Assembly (NCBI RefSeq): GCF_038502225.1
Contig: NC_091390.1
Location: 11,430,727-11,494,726, forward strand
Origin: Cherax quadricarinatus
Lineage: Eukaryota > Arthropoda > Malacostraca > Decapoda > Parastacidae
Length of the DNA stretch: 64,000 bases
Direction: 5' to 3'
Shown here: one piece after another, positions 11,212 through 21,506 of the stretch
Layout: every line of letters begins with the position of its first letter
Position numbering within the stretch: position 1 is the first letter of the stretch
Translations under genes and position numbers: made by a program
Notes under the pieces: generated by a model
Databases searched by the model: none
Seen by the model: only the letters and a program-made list of their open reading frames with translations
Told to the model about the DNA's origin: nothing

Positions 11212-11390
11212 AATACAAAGAGGAAGGCGTAAGGAGAGGAGGAGTATGAGGTAATCAGTCCCTCAGCCTGGAGTCGATGTGTTCAGTCCATTATACATTC
11301 TACAAGATTGATGGACTGAACACATCGACTCCAGGCTGAGGGACTGATTACCTCATACTCCTCCTCTCCTTACGCCTTCCTCTTTGTATT

Positions 11391-11425
11391 GGACTGATGA
11401 AGCCACTGTGTGGCGAAACGTTTCC
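11391..11425 (+). ncRNA. Hammerhead-like ribozyme motif, class A
   Basis: Plus strand: stem I GGA/UCC, which after a two-base UG bulge can continue with UAUU against AAUA. Core CUGAUGA, stem II GCCAC/GUGGC with loop UGU, GAAA, ACGU, U17. AATAAAGA follows. Confidence 0.8.
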
Positions 11426-11467
11426 TGAATAAAGATTCCCATATGCTGCATAAGTGTCTCAATCTTC

Positions 11468-12059
11468 ACCTTATCTTTCATTTCTTTAAGCAAATCTGTT
11501 TGCTTATTCACTGTATTTATTGTATTCGTTATACAGCAACCAAGTTAATAAATGCTTTAAAGGACTATGGCAACATTGCTCATTCTTAACAGAGAAATAT
11601 TTACCTGAAATATCATCCCCTTCTCACCCTGAGTCTCATTCTTCCCACAAAAACTCCTCACAAAAATGTGTTTATGATTATTTCATAAAATTCTAATTAA
11701 AAACATTAATTTTTTCTTCTCTGACGTTTATGTGCCATTAAAGTATTTGTGGAGGGTAATTATAGCGTCAACATTATAGTGATGGCAGTCTAGCGTGCTA
11801 GTGGGGTTTGAGTTTAGTAAATTTGATACATCTGCAATGTGTTGGTACCTTATATGATGGTTATATAGACAGTTATAGAAGAGAGATGGGGTATAAATGC
11901 ATAAATTCAAGGATTATGTGGAATAAAATAAGGTGGGTGAGAACATTAGGTTATTACAGGTGTTTACACACCTGGAGAGAAGTGTAGAGCTGAGGGAAAA
12001 ATTTTGGGAGATGCTAAGCGAGTGTTTAGGGAGTTTTGAACTAAGTGGAGAAGTAATTG
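11468..12059. other. No gene recognised
   Basis: AT-rich sequence without a recognisable gene or repeat unit. Confidence 0.5.
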
Positions 12060-12170
12060 TTGATAAATTAGACACATGTGCAACTCTTGGGTATCTTTAT
12101 TGATACCCAACAGTTGCACATGTGTCTAATTTATCAACATGTCGGTTCTCGGAACCATTCATCTACAAAA
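12060..12170. mobile_element. Short foldback derivative lacking the ribozyme
   Basis: Only the terminal about 45 bases of the foldback family are present in inverted orientation (GTTGATAAATTAGACACATG and its complement), followed by the terminal hairpin GGTTCTCGGAACC. The ribozyme and body have been lost. It sits directly beside the full element at 12179. Confidence 0.7.
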
Positions 12171-12221
12171 GTAATTGTTGATAAATTAGACACATGTGCA
12201 ACTCTTGGGTATCTTTATTGA

Positions 12222-12256
12222 GGAAACGTTTCGCCACACAGTGACTTCATCAGTCC
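12222..12256 (-). ncRNA. Hammerhead-like ribozyme motif, class A
   Basis: Minus strand: GGA/UCC stem I, CUGAUGA, stem II GUCAC/GUGGC, GAAA, ACGU, U17. Confidence 0.75.
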
Positions 12257-12448
12257 ATACAAAGGAGAATCTTGAAGAACAGGAGGAGAATGAGGTAATC
12301 AGTCCCTCAACCTTGAGTCGATGTGGTCAGTCCATCAATCTTGAATAGAATGATTGAATATCAAGATTGATGGACTGAACACATCGACTCAAGGTTGAGG
12401 GACTGATTACCTCATTCTCCTCCTGTTCTTCAAGATTCTCCTTTGTAT

Positions 12449-12483
12449 GGACTGATGAAGCCACTGTGTGGCGAAACGTTTCC
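12449..12483 (+). ncRNA. Hammerhead-like ribozyme motif, class A
   Basis: Plus strand: GGA/UCC stem I, CUGAUGA, stem II GCCAC/GUGGC, GAAA, ACGU, U17, then AATAAAGA. Confidence 0.75.
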
Positions 12484-12803
12484 TCAATAAAGACACCCAA
12501 GAGTTGCACATGTATCTAATTTATCAACGTTTAGAGACCTTAGTAGGTAAGTTTGGGGTGCCAATGGTAAGTAATAATGGAATCTTTAATTCAACCGTGT
12601 ATAGAAAGACGTTTTGTAGCAGTTTAAGGAAAACTATAATTACACGAGATACAATATAGAATTTAATAAAAGTTTTTTATATTGTTTAATGAGATCAAAT
12701 GTTGGTGATACGCTTCTAGATGTGCCTGTTTTTAGAGGGCCAACAGATATATCACATTATGACCCACGAAATCGTAATGACACGATTGCAAACAAGCAAA
12801 CAA

Positions 12804-13046
12804 GGGGCTCTGGTGGCCTGGTGGTTAACGCTCTGGCTTCACACGGTGAGGGCCTGGGTTCGATTCCCAGCCAGAGTAGAAACATTGGACGTGTTTCTTT
12901 CCACCTGTTGTCTATGTTCCCCATCAGTAAAATGGGTACCTGGGTGTTAGTCGACTGGTGTGGGTCGCATCCTGGGACACTGACCTAAGGAGGCCTGGTC
13001 ACAGACCGGGCCGCGGGGGCGTTGACCCCCGGAACTCTCTCCAGAT
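12804..13046 (+). mobile_element. tRNA-derived SINE, near full length
   Basis: This is the most complete SINE in the window. Box A-like sequence TGGCCTGGTGGTTAACG lies near 12815-12831 and box B GGTTCGATTCC at 12857-12867, the internal polymerase III promoter of tRNA-derived SINEs. The body has AGAAACATTGGACGTG, GGGTACCTGGGTGTTAGTCG, GTGTGGGTCGCATCCTGGG, GGCCTGGTCACAGACCGGGC and GTTGACCCCCGGAACTCTC. Fragments of the same family occur at 1674-5154, 21362-21425 and 53113-53262. It serves as the reference for the 32-bp array at 52136-53112. Confidence 0.85.
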
Positions 13047-13165
13047 AAACTCCAGATAAGCCATACCACGGGTGGGGTTTGAACCCGCGATCAGAGTGGC
13101 TAACGCGGCGGTCTGGAGTATTGAGACTCTGACCGCTGGTTCAAACCCCACCCGTGGTATGGTTT
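13047..13165. mobile_element. Inverted pair of tRNA-like SINE heads
   Basis: Opposed copies of CCATACCACGGGTGGGG and CCCCACCCGTGGTATGG with box B-like GGTTCAAACCCC on the plus strand flank a short centre near 13110. The arrangement matches the pair at 8829-9035. Confidence 0.6.
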
Positions 13166-14404
13166 ATATCACATAATTTAATTGTAGCTGTAGTGAGAGT
13201 GAGAGATAGATGGAGAAAAAGAAAGTGTCACCAGTAAGAGAGAAGCGAAAGTTTGTAAATTAATGTAGAATAAATTAAGGGATGAGGTAGTTAGGGTAAT
13301 AAATAAATAATTGGGAAAATAGGCTTCAGAGAGCATAGTTAATATTACAACCCAGGAGTCCAAATGTCCTGTTATCCTGGGTGTAAAGGGAGCAAAATAA
13401 ACACAGCAGAAAAGTCTTGACTTATATTATCCTTCACCAATTTAGAACAGCAGTATGTACACTATGTACACTATGTACAGTGATAGGTATTAGTGCACCC
13501 CACGGTAAGCAAGGCAGAATAGAAGCCACAAGATAGCAGACCGTGCTACAACCAGCTCTAGAATGGGAATGACAAGGGCAGACAGGAGAGTGGTACCCAC
13601 ATAACCTCTGCGATTGCCAAAACCATCTTCTTATTGGCTGGAACCTGGTTACTAGTTGAACGACGGGGCCCCATCGTCAACCCTCAGTCACCTGGTTCGC
13701 TGGTTGGGGGAGATAACGTGTAAATGAAGGTGTGTACATGCGCCGAATAAAGGTTACGTACTCTTTGCATGCCACAGTTAATGACATCGAAGAAGTATGG
13801 GGTGGATTTAACAATGTGTTAGTGCGGGAGAAGTTTGTGGATATATTAACATGAGTGCGGGGGGGGGGAAGCGACAAGTAGAATGACGAGGTAAAGAGAA
13901 TGAGAGAAGAATTTAGTAAGTTTATTCAGGTATACACAAATACAGTTACATAGATTATCATACAGAGTAACATATGTGTAGACAACCTGGGATAACACAA
14001 GGAAGTCAGGCTGACTTATTTCTGTTGGTAAATGAGAGAGATAAAACAGACGTAATATATGGAAGAGAGAGTATAAGGAGAGTAAAACAGAGGTTAAGAG
14101 TAGTGAAGTAATGTAAAAAGAGAGAAAATGAGAGACTAGGTGAGGGTTTTCTCAATAAATTTTGCCAAGTAAGATTAATATATTGAGAAAACAGAGAACA
14201 AGTGGATTTAACAGATGAAAATATAAACAGAGTTATGGGGAGGAGGTAGTTGAAGGAACATTGTGAGAAGCTGTTAAATGTTGATTAAGAGCGAGACAGT
14301 AATGTCCACCACCAGATGTTTGTATTTAAGTATGACACTAAATAATATTTAGATAAATATAATGAACTCTTCGTAGCAGTCATGAATTAGCAAAGGCATG
14401 TGAC

Positions 14405-14407
<3 letters not shown>
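13166..14407. other. No gene recognised
   Basis: Purine-rich sequence with GAGAGA-like stretches and a G run at 13861-13868. Open frames here are under 70 codons and resemble nothing I know. Confidence 0.5.

Positions 14408-14487
<80 letters not shown>
14408..14487. repeat. AT microsatellite
   Basis: About 40 uninterrupted TA dinucleotides, a common site of assembly length error. Confidence 0.97.
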
Positions 14488-14495
<8 letters not shown>

Positions 14496-14555
14496 TAATT
14501 GATAAAAAGGCTTAAAGAAGGAATATTTGGATTTCTTCCTGAAGCCATTTGAATG

Positions 14556-14558
<3 letters not shown>

Positions 14559-14641
<83 letters not shown>
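14559..14641. repeat. AT microsatellite
   Basis: A second pure TA tract of similar length, 71 bases after the first. Confidence 0.97.
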
Positions 14642-14647
<6 letters not shown>

Positions 14648-15424
14648 TGTGTGTGTTGTAATTCTTGTAGTGGTAAATTTAACTGGGTGTGGATCATTCC
14701 GCTAGAGGAATGGTTAAGGCTCGATCCTCCTTCCAATAACGTGTTCAGGTTGGTAACTGTGGATTAACGAGTGTGGTGGACGAGATTCAACCTTAACCAT
14801 CATCAGTCTCGCCAGTATTATCACTTAACCTTAAACATAACTATTTAGCCTTCAGTCTAGAATCAATCTATTAGAGAACAGTTGTTACACAGTCCCTGAA
14901 AAACTCGGTCCTCGCCTTTAATAATCAGCTCCCTACGGGTTATAATTCCTTGTAACCCAGCCTTCCAAAACACGCTATTCCCGTCTTTAATCCCCCATTT
15001 CCCTACGGGTTATTATACCTTGTAGCTCCGTCTCCTCAAAGCAAGCAATTCCCTCCCTTTACCTCCCACTCATACGACTTACCACATCTTCCTCCACAAC
15101 CCTCTAACACACGCTATACTCCACCTTACCCAATCACTTCCCAAGGCTCATTCTTCTCTACAACCCCAAACTTCAAAACCTGTTGTTTCAGGCCTTACCC
15201 ACCTGCGCCGTACAGGTCATGATGCCTTGCAGCCCTTCTGGGTCCTAATTATACGACTGTGACGGAATAATTATGAACTAGGGAGCCTGAGGATGACTGA
15301 TTAGTATAATTACCTGGCTGGTCGCCTCAGCCACGGACCTCAGAGGTCAGGCAAGAAAATAAACGCAGAAATTAACATAGATGGTTCAGTAGCTGTGTGT
15401 CAGTCTATGGCGGTCGTGTTGACA
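14642..15424. other. No gene recognised
   Basis: Moderately CT-rich sequence. A weak internal duplication (CCCTACGGGTTAT at 14931 and 15002) is visible. No coding frame or RNA gene can be supported. Confidence 0.5.
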
Positions 15425-16420
15425 TTTGTGGTGAGGTGGCTTGCCACATGGCAGCCAGTGATGGCTTGCCACATGGTGGGCAGTGATGGCTTGCCACATG
15501 GCAGGCATTGATGGCTTGCTACACTGCAGCCATTGATGGCTTGCTACACTGCAGCCAGTGATGGCTTGCTACACTGCAGCCATTGATGGCTTGCTACACT
15601 GCAGCCAGTGATGGCTTGCCACATGGCAGGCATTGATGGCTTGCTACACTGCAGCCAGTGATGGCTTGCTACACTGCAGCCAGTGATGGCTTGCTACACT
15701 GCAGCCACGTGGCAGGCATTGATGGCTTGCTACACTACAGCCAGTGATGGCTTGCTACACTGCAGCCAGTGATGGCTTGCTACACTGCAGCCAGTGATGG
15801 CTTGCTACACTGCAGCCAGTGATGGCTTGCTACACTGCAGCCAGTGATGGCTTGCTACACTGCAGCCACGTGGCAGGCATTGATGGCTTGCTACACTGCA
15901 GCCAGTGATGGCTTGCTACACTGCAGCCAGTGATGGCTTGCTACACTGCAGGCATTGATGGCTTGCTACATGGCAGGCATTGATGGCTTGCTACACTGCA
16001 GCCAGTGATGGCTTGCCACATGGTGGGCATTGATGGCTTGCTACACTGCAGCCAGTGATGGCTTGCCACATGGCGGGCATTGATGGCTTGCTACACGGCA
16101 GCCAGTGGTGGCTTGCCACATGGCGGGTATTGATGGTTTGCTACAGTGCAGCCAGTGATGGCTTGCCACATGGCGGGCATTGATGGCTTGCTACACTGCA
16201 GCCAGTGATGGCTTGCCACATGGCGGGCATTGATGGCTTGCTACACTGCAGCCAGTGATGGCTTGCCACATGGCAGGAATTGATGGCTTGCTACACGGCA
16301 GCCAGTGATGGCTTGCCACATGGCGGGCATTGATGGCTTGCTACACTGCAGCCAGTGACGGCTGGCTACACGGCAGCCAGTGGTGTCTTGCTACACGGCA
16401 GCCAGTGGTGACTTACTACA
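15425..16420. repeat. 25-bp minisatellite
   Basis: About 39 units of GCAGCCAGTGATGGCTTGCT plus ACACT. Variants in GCAGGCATTG and CCACATGG alternate, and a CCACGTGG insertion occurs at two places (near 15703 and 15865). Some units form higher-order pairs of 50 bp near the 3' end. The array ends at the 5' edge of the non-LTR pseudogene. Confidence 0.95.
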
Positions 16421-16618
16421 CGCCTCGTAGCCCCCGTTGGCAATTTGGACGAGCGATCTGGGACTTGTACTCCCGTCTTACCGCCTTTTGTGGGGACCCT
16501 CCTTCGTCTGGAGCTGGTGCACAGTTCTCCACCTTAGTTTTGACTGCAGTGTCGCGTTCTGTTCCTAAAACCTCGGGCAGGAATTCTCAGACATGCGTAC
16601 CTTGGTGGTCTCCTGCGT

Positions 16619-16665
16619 GTGCCAGTGCAGTGCCAGTGCAGTGCCAGTGCAGTGCCAGTGCAGTG
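16619..16665. repeat. 11-bp microsatellite in the pseudogene
   Basis: Four copies of GCCAGTGCAGT interrupt the non-LTR coding sequence between the WWSPAC segment and the AWGRYQY-like segment and shift the reading frame. Confidence 0.85.
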
Positions 16666-18499
16666 TGTTTGAAACTTTTGCGTGGGGCCGTTATCAGTAT
16701 CATTGGATCTCAGAGCATCTTTTGAATTTTAAGCGGCCAAGGGTAGTCGCTCACCGCATCATACACGACGATAAACACACTTGTTGGCAAGGCTTGTGTG
16801 TGTACCATTACCTCGACTTCCCCTGTGTGTGATGTTTGGAAGGTACGGAAGTTGTGTGGCAAGTACACTCCGGACCCAGCTCCTGTTTTGTGGGTTGCTG
16901 GTGTTAGTGTTGCAGAACCTCTCGAAGCTGCCACGGAAATAGGGAACCATCTTGTCCCTGTCTCCCAAGGGCTTCACCTTTGTCCCTCATTTCTTGCGTA
17001 TAAGTCTACAAAGAAGCAATTAGCCTTAGATTTCTCCTCTAATGAAATGGAGCCGTATAACGCACATTTCAGTCTCCTGGAGGTAGAGTCTACGCTACCA
17101 GCTTTCCAGTCACCGGCAGCTGGGCCTGATGATAGTCATATCCGTGTGCTGCAGCATCTGCATTCTACAGCCCTTAGTCCTTTTGAGTCTTTTCAGTCGT
17201 ATTTGAAGGTGAGGGGTTCTCCCTTAACAATAGAAATCTGTCAATGTTTTAATCTTTCACAAACCAGGCACCTCGGGGCTTAGTACCTCTCACTGTTGTC
17301 CCATTGTTCTGACCAGTGTAGTCTGCAAGGTGATGGAACGATTGGTGAATAGACGTCTGATATGGTATTTGGAGACTCGCAAAAGTCTTTCTCCTCGCCA
17401 ATATGGTTTGTGCAAGGGCAACTCTACTCTGGACCACTTGCTCCACTTAGATACGTTAGTGCGAAATGCCTTTGCTAACACTGTCCTAACAGCCTTTTTT
17501 AATCTTGGGAAGGCACCACTTGGAGGTATAACATTTTAGCTCAAGTTCGCTCCTTTGGACTCCGCGGTAATCTGCCAACTTTTCTTGCTACTTTCATATC
17601 TGACAGACATTTTCGTGTCCGTGTTGGCGCCTCACTTTCCTCAGACTTTGTTCAGGCCGAGGGAGTCCCACAAGGTTGTGTCCTTAGCACTAACCTTTTT
17701 CTCTTGGCTATAAATGACCGATCTTCCGTTCTTCAATTGCATATTTGGTCGTTACTTTGTGGATGACTTCGCTATAGCTTACGCAGGTGCTGACTGTCGC
17801 CAGGTAGCAGCAATTGATCGGGTTTCACATTGGGCCACTTCTCATGGATTTAAATCTTCTAGTACAAGAAATCCATTTCATTACGTTCACTAGACGTTCT
17901 CTTGTACCAGATATTTCGTTGTATTTACACGGCTCACGTATTCCAGAATGTGATATGGTCAAGTTTCTTCGTCTTCTCTTCGATCGCTGGTTGAAATGGA
18001 AACCTCACATTTCCTCTTTGAAGGCAGTTTGCCATGGTGGGCTGAATTTTTCTTAAAATTCTTGAACATCGTTCATGGGGAGCAGATCGCCGGACTCTCC
18101 TCCGTTAGTATTCCACCCTAGTCTTGTCCAAGCTGGATTATGGTGACCAAGTCTATTCTGCAGCTTCTCCTACCATTCTCTCTAAGTTAGATTCCCTTCA
18201 TCATCAAGGTCTATATTTATGCCTTGGTCCTTTCGTTCATCCCCTTTTGGAAGCCTCTATGCTGAGGCGAATATTCCTTCCTTAGCTGATCGTCGTGATG
18301 CTCATTGCCTTCGTTACTGTGTCCGTTCTCACGACCTTCGTGTGCCGTTCACGTACAGGTTGGTCTCAGACATTAATAAAAGCGTGTTATTTGGTGGACG
18401 CCCATGCTTACTCCCACCGTTTTCTCTTCGTGTTCACTCCGGTCTTCTCTCCACTTGCTTCCCATGTCTGAACCTTCCCTTGGGAGGTTCTGACAGTTC

Positions 18500-18676
18500 G
18501 TGTCTGGATGGAAATAAATGGTATAAAATACCGACACAATGGAAATATAAGCAGTTAATTGGTATAATGTGATCCTTTACTGACAACGTTTCGCCCACAC
18601 AGAGGGCTTTATCAAGTCACAAACAGATCTGATCATATTATACTGTTTAAGTGTTTATATTTGTAGTTCGTATCTG
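18500..18676 (-). mobile_element. Hammerhead-bearing element nested in the retrotransposon
   Basis: This insertion splits the pseudogene between the thumb region and RNase H. It contains a minus-strand class D ribozyme, and its left end shows GGTATAAAATACCGACA, the terminal hairpin of the foldback family. The flanks carry GTTCGTGTCTG (left) and GTTCGTATCTG (right), an 11-base near-duplication with one mismatch that is a plausible target-site duplication. Confidence 0.7.
18581..18619 (-). ncRNA. Hammerhead-like ribozyme motif, class D
   Basis: Minus strand: stem I UGAC/GUCA (4 perfect pairs), core UUGAUAA (U3-A8 pair in place of C3-G8), stem II GCCC/GGGC with loop UCUGUGU, GAAA, ACGU, U17. 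One extra A before stem II. Confidence 0.7.
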
Positions 18677-19705
18677 TTTTCCTCTATTGCCCTGCGCCAA
18701 AGCTCTCCTACCTACCATTGGTTCTTGATCTCCGTTTCTTGAACACTTCCGATCGCATGCTCATGACGTTGCTGTTTATACAGATGGTTCTAAATCTTTT
18801 GATGGTGTTGGGTTCGCGGCGGTGTTCACTGACCATGTTGTCCAAGGAAATTCGTTACTCGGCTAGTATTTTTACTGTCGAGTTATATGGCATCCACATA
18901 GCGCTTCTCCGTAATTATATATATATCTCCTTCGATGTCTGTGATCATTTCATATTCCCTCAGTGCCTTACAAGCCATTAAGCAATTTGATTCCCCTCAT
19001 CTATGAGTCCTTCGTATTCAACTATGGTTGCGCCGTGTGGCTACCAAAACACAGACGTCGTTTTCTGTTGGGTCTCTGGACACGTAGATGTACACGGCAA
19101 TGGAACAAGCGATGCTACTGCGTGGTCAGCGGTGCATGAGCTTCAGGTTTCCTGTAGAGGTATTCCGTTCAGAGATTATTTTCCAGTCATCTTGACCTGT
19201 CTTCACGGCCGTTAGCAACAACGGTTGTCAGACATGCACCATAATAAACTGCACTCTGTTCAACCGCTTATAGGTTCGTGGTCATCTTCTTACCACTGTT
19301 GCCGTACATGGGAGGCTGTGCTCTCCCGTCTCCGCATTGGCCATACCCGCCTTACCCATGGGTATCTCATGGAACGACACCCTATTCCTCTCTGTGAGGT
19401 TTGTCAGGCCCTAATTTTGATTCTTCACTTTCTTGTAGATTACCCGGTTTACCAGCTCGCAGGATTTACCTCCAACGCCGCCGCCGCCGCCGCCGCCCTA
19501 CCACTCTTACCTCATCTTTCCTTCTTACAGACGGTCCTGCCTTTGACTTAGTCACTTTTTGACTTTGACACATAGCCCTTAGAGCCCCTTTCAGCCCTTT
19601 TCCCCCCTCACCTAGCTGTTTATAGCCCCAACACTATTTTCTGCCCCACCGTGCTGCATGACCCTTGTCGGTTTAGCGCTTTCTTTGATTATAATAATCT
19701 ACCTC

Positions 19706-20038
19706 AGGGGCATTACCCTGCTGCTACCCCTCTATCTCAGGGACATTACCCTGCTGCTACCCCTCTATCTCAGGGACATTACCCTGCTGCTACCCCTCTA
19801 TCTCAGGGACATTACCCTGCTGCTACCCCTCTATCTCAGGGACATTACCCTGCTGCTACCCCTCTATCTCAGAGACATTACCCTGCTGCTACCCCTCTAC
19901 CTCAGGGACATTACCCTGCTGCTACCCCTCTACCTCAGGGACATTACCCTGCTGCTACCCCTCTGTCTCAGGGACATTACCCTGCTGCTACCCCTCTACC
20001 TCAGGGACATTACCTTGCTGCTACCCCTCTATCTCAGT
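19706..20038. repeat. 33-bp minisatellite at the retrotransposon 3' end
   Basis: Ten units of 33 bp, containing CTATCTCAGGGACATTACC and CTGCTGCTACCCCT, begin immediately after the I/R1-like 3' end (GATTATAATAATCTACCTCAG). The unit translates as TPLSQGHYPAA without stops, which produces spurious open frames. Confidence 0.95.
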
Positions 20039-20053
20039 TCCCTGTAATACTAG

Positions 20054-20054
<1 letters not shown>

Positions 20055-20134
<80 letters not shown>
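20055..20134. repeat. CA microsatellite
   Basis: Pure AC/CA tract of about 80 bases. The following L2/CR1-like fragment begins directly at its end. Confidence 0.97.
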
Positions 20135-20137
<3 letters not shown>

Positions 20138-20971
20138 CGCGGACCAGACAGGTCTACAAAGAGACCTGGACAGGCTGGATGTGTGGTTCAGAAATTGGCT
20201 CCTAGAATTTAACCCCGCCAAATGCAAAGTCATGAAGATCGGAGGAGGGCAAAGAAGACTGCAGACAGAGTATAGGCTAGGTAGCCAAAGGCTGCAAACC
20301 TCACTCAAGGAGAAAGTCCTAGGAGTGAGTATAATACCGAGTACATCGCCAGAAGCACACATTTAACCAGATAACTGCTGCGGCAAGTGGGCGCTTGGCA
20401 AACCTGAGAATATCGTTCCGGTACCTCGGTAAGGAATCGTTCAAGACTTTATACACTGTGCATGTCAGGCCCATACTGGAGTACGCAGTTTGGAACCCAC
20501 ACCTGGTCAAACACGTCAAGAAATTAGAGAAAGTGCAAAGGTTTGCAACAAGGCTAGTTCCAGAGCTAAGGGGAATGTCCTATGAAGAAAGGTTAAGGGA
20601 AATAGGTCTGACAACATTGGAGGACAGGAGGGTCAGGGGAGACATGATAACGACATACAAAATACTGCGTGGAATAGACAAGGTGGACAGAGGAATGTTC
20701 CAGAGATGGGACACAGAAACAAGGGGTCACAATTTGAAGCTGAAGACTCAGATGAGTCAAAGGGATGTTAGGAAGTATTTCTTCAGTCATAGAGTAGTTA
20801 GGGAGTGGAATAGTCTGGCAAGTGAGGTAGTGGAGGCAGGAACTATACATTGTTTTAAGACGAGGTATGATAAAGCTCATGGAGCAGGGGGAGATAGGAC
20901 CTAGTAGCGGTCGGTGAAGAGGCGGGGCCAGGAGCTGAGTCTCGACCCCTGCAACCACAATTAGGTGAGTA

Positions 20972-20975
<4 letters not shown>
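20135..20975 (+). pseudogene. L2/CR1-like retrotransposon 3' part, copy 1
   Basis: Matches the distal part of the copy at 31792-34275: the region after the reverse transcriptase catalytic motif (LQRDLDRLD-like, NPAKCKVMKIGGGQ), then the C-terminal domain with RPILEYAVWNPHLVKHVKK and LEKVQRFATRLVPELRGMS. Ends with the 3' UTR GGGGCCAGGAGCTGAGTCTC and ACAATTAGGTGAGTAC. Compared with that copy it has a one-base insertion near 20364 (creating TAA) and a six-base deletion at the YAVWNP site, so it is dead. It is 5'-truncated at a CA microsatellite, and another AC tract follows its 3' end. Confidence 0.85.

Positions 20976-21020
<45 letters not shown>
20976..21020. repeat. CA microsatellite
   Basis: AC tract between two L2/CR1-like fragments. 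Confidence 0.95.
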
Positions 21021-21025
<5 letters not shown>

Positions 21026-21257
21026 TTAAAGACTCGGATGAGTCACAGAGATGTTAGGAAGTATTTCTTTAGTCATAGAGTTGTCAGGAAGTGGAATAGT
21101 TTGGAGAGTGATCTAGTGGAGGGAAGAGCCATGCACATCTTTAAGAAGAGGTATGATCAAGCTCATGGAGCAGGGAGAGAGCGACCTAGTAGCGACCAGT
21201 GAAGAGGCGAGGCGAGGAGCTATGACTCGATCCCTGCAAATACAATTAGGTGAGAAC
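21021..21257 (+). mobile_element. L2/CR1-like retrotransposon 3' end, copy 2
   Basis: Begins at AAAGTTAAAGACTCGGATGA, encodes the last C-terminal residues (SHRVVRKWNSL-like) and ends in the family 3' UTR AGGTGAGAACATTC. It is only about 235 bp, 5'-truncated exactly at an AC tract. Confidence 0.8.
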
Positions 21258-21361
21258 ATTCACACGAAAACTTAGATATATATTCGCACATGATACATTC
21301 GAACATCTATACACATGTACACGTGAAGATATATATACAAACATAAATATACATCCATACA

Positions 21362-21425
21362 CACCTTAGGAGGCCTGGTCACAGACCGGGCCGCGGGGGC
21401 GTTGACCCCCGGAACTCTCTCCAGG
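21362..21425 (+). mobile_element. SINE 3' fragment
   Basis: CTTAGGAGGCCTGGTCACAG, ACCGGGCCGCGGGGGCG and TTGACCCCCGGAACTCTC match 12984-13040 of the near full-length SINE. Confidence 0.8.
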
Positions 21426-21506
21426 TTAACGTAGCGGCCGTCTCGCAGAGAGGTAGGGTGACCCACTCTAGAAAAACACTCACCGTCACTCAGTCGCTGT
21501 CTTGCC

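Larger units (their letters stand above)
11107..11467. mobile_element. Near-perfect foldback element with two hammerhead motifs
   Basis: The arms 11139-11293 and 11314-11467 are essentially perfect reverse complements around a 20-base centre (ATTATACATTCTACAAG region). Each arm carries a class A ribozyme. The left end has the terminal hairpin GGTTTGAAAAACC followed by GACAAGTT. Perfect arms suggest recent formation or continued gene conversion. Confidence 0.85.
12179..12531. mobile_element. Foldback element with two hammerhead motifs
   Basis: Inverted arms meet near 12355. Body segments CAACCTTGAGTCGATG and CATCAATCTTGAATAG occur on both arms. Right arm ends with CACATGTATCTAATTTATC. Confidence 0.8.
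16410..19700 (+). pseudogene. I/R1-like non-LTR retrotransposon with RNase H, decayed
   Basis: Translated pieces in changing frames give the order expected of the pol ORF of an RNase H-bearing non-LTR element. SVPKTSGRNSQTCVPWW (near 16560-16610) is the linker after the endonuclease. VVCKVMERLVNRRLIWYLE (17317-17374) and EGVPQGCVLS (near 17660) are reverse transcriptase motifs, and YFVDDFA (17753-17773) is the catalytic Y/F-x-DD motif. VAVYTDGSKSFDGVGF (near 18765-18815) and WVSGHVDVHGNGTSDATA (near 19070-19125) are RNase H motifs. A cysteine-containing tail (PIPLCEVCQ) follows, then a 3' end with TTGTCGGTTTAGCGC. Many stops and frameshifts, an 11-bp array at 16619 and a foldback insertion at 18500-18675 break it. 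The endonuclease is absent. Choice of I rather than R1 clade is uncertain. Confidence 0.8.

Noticed and set aside
16330..16725. Separate gene of 131 codons
   Set aside because: Its first part is the 25-bp array and the remainder is retrotransposon linker sequence (SVPKTSGRNSQTCVPWW).
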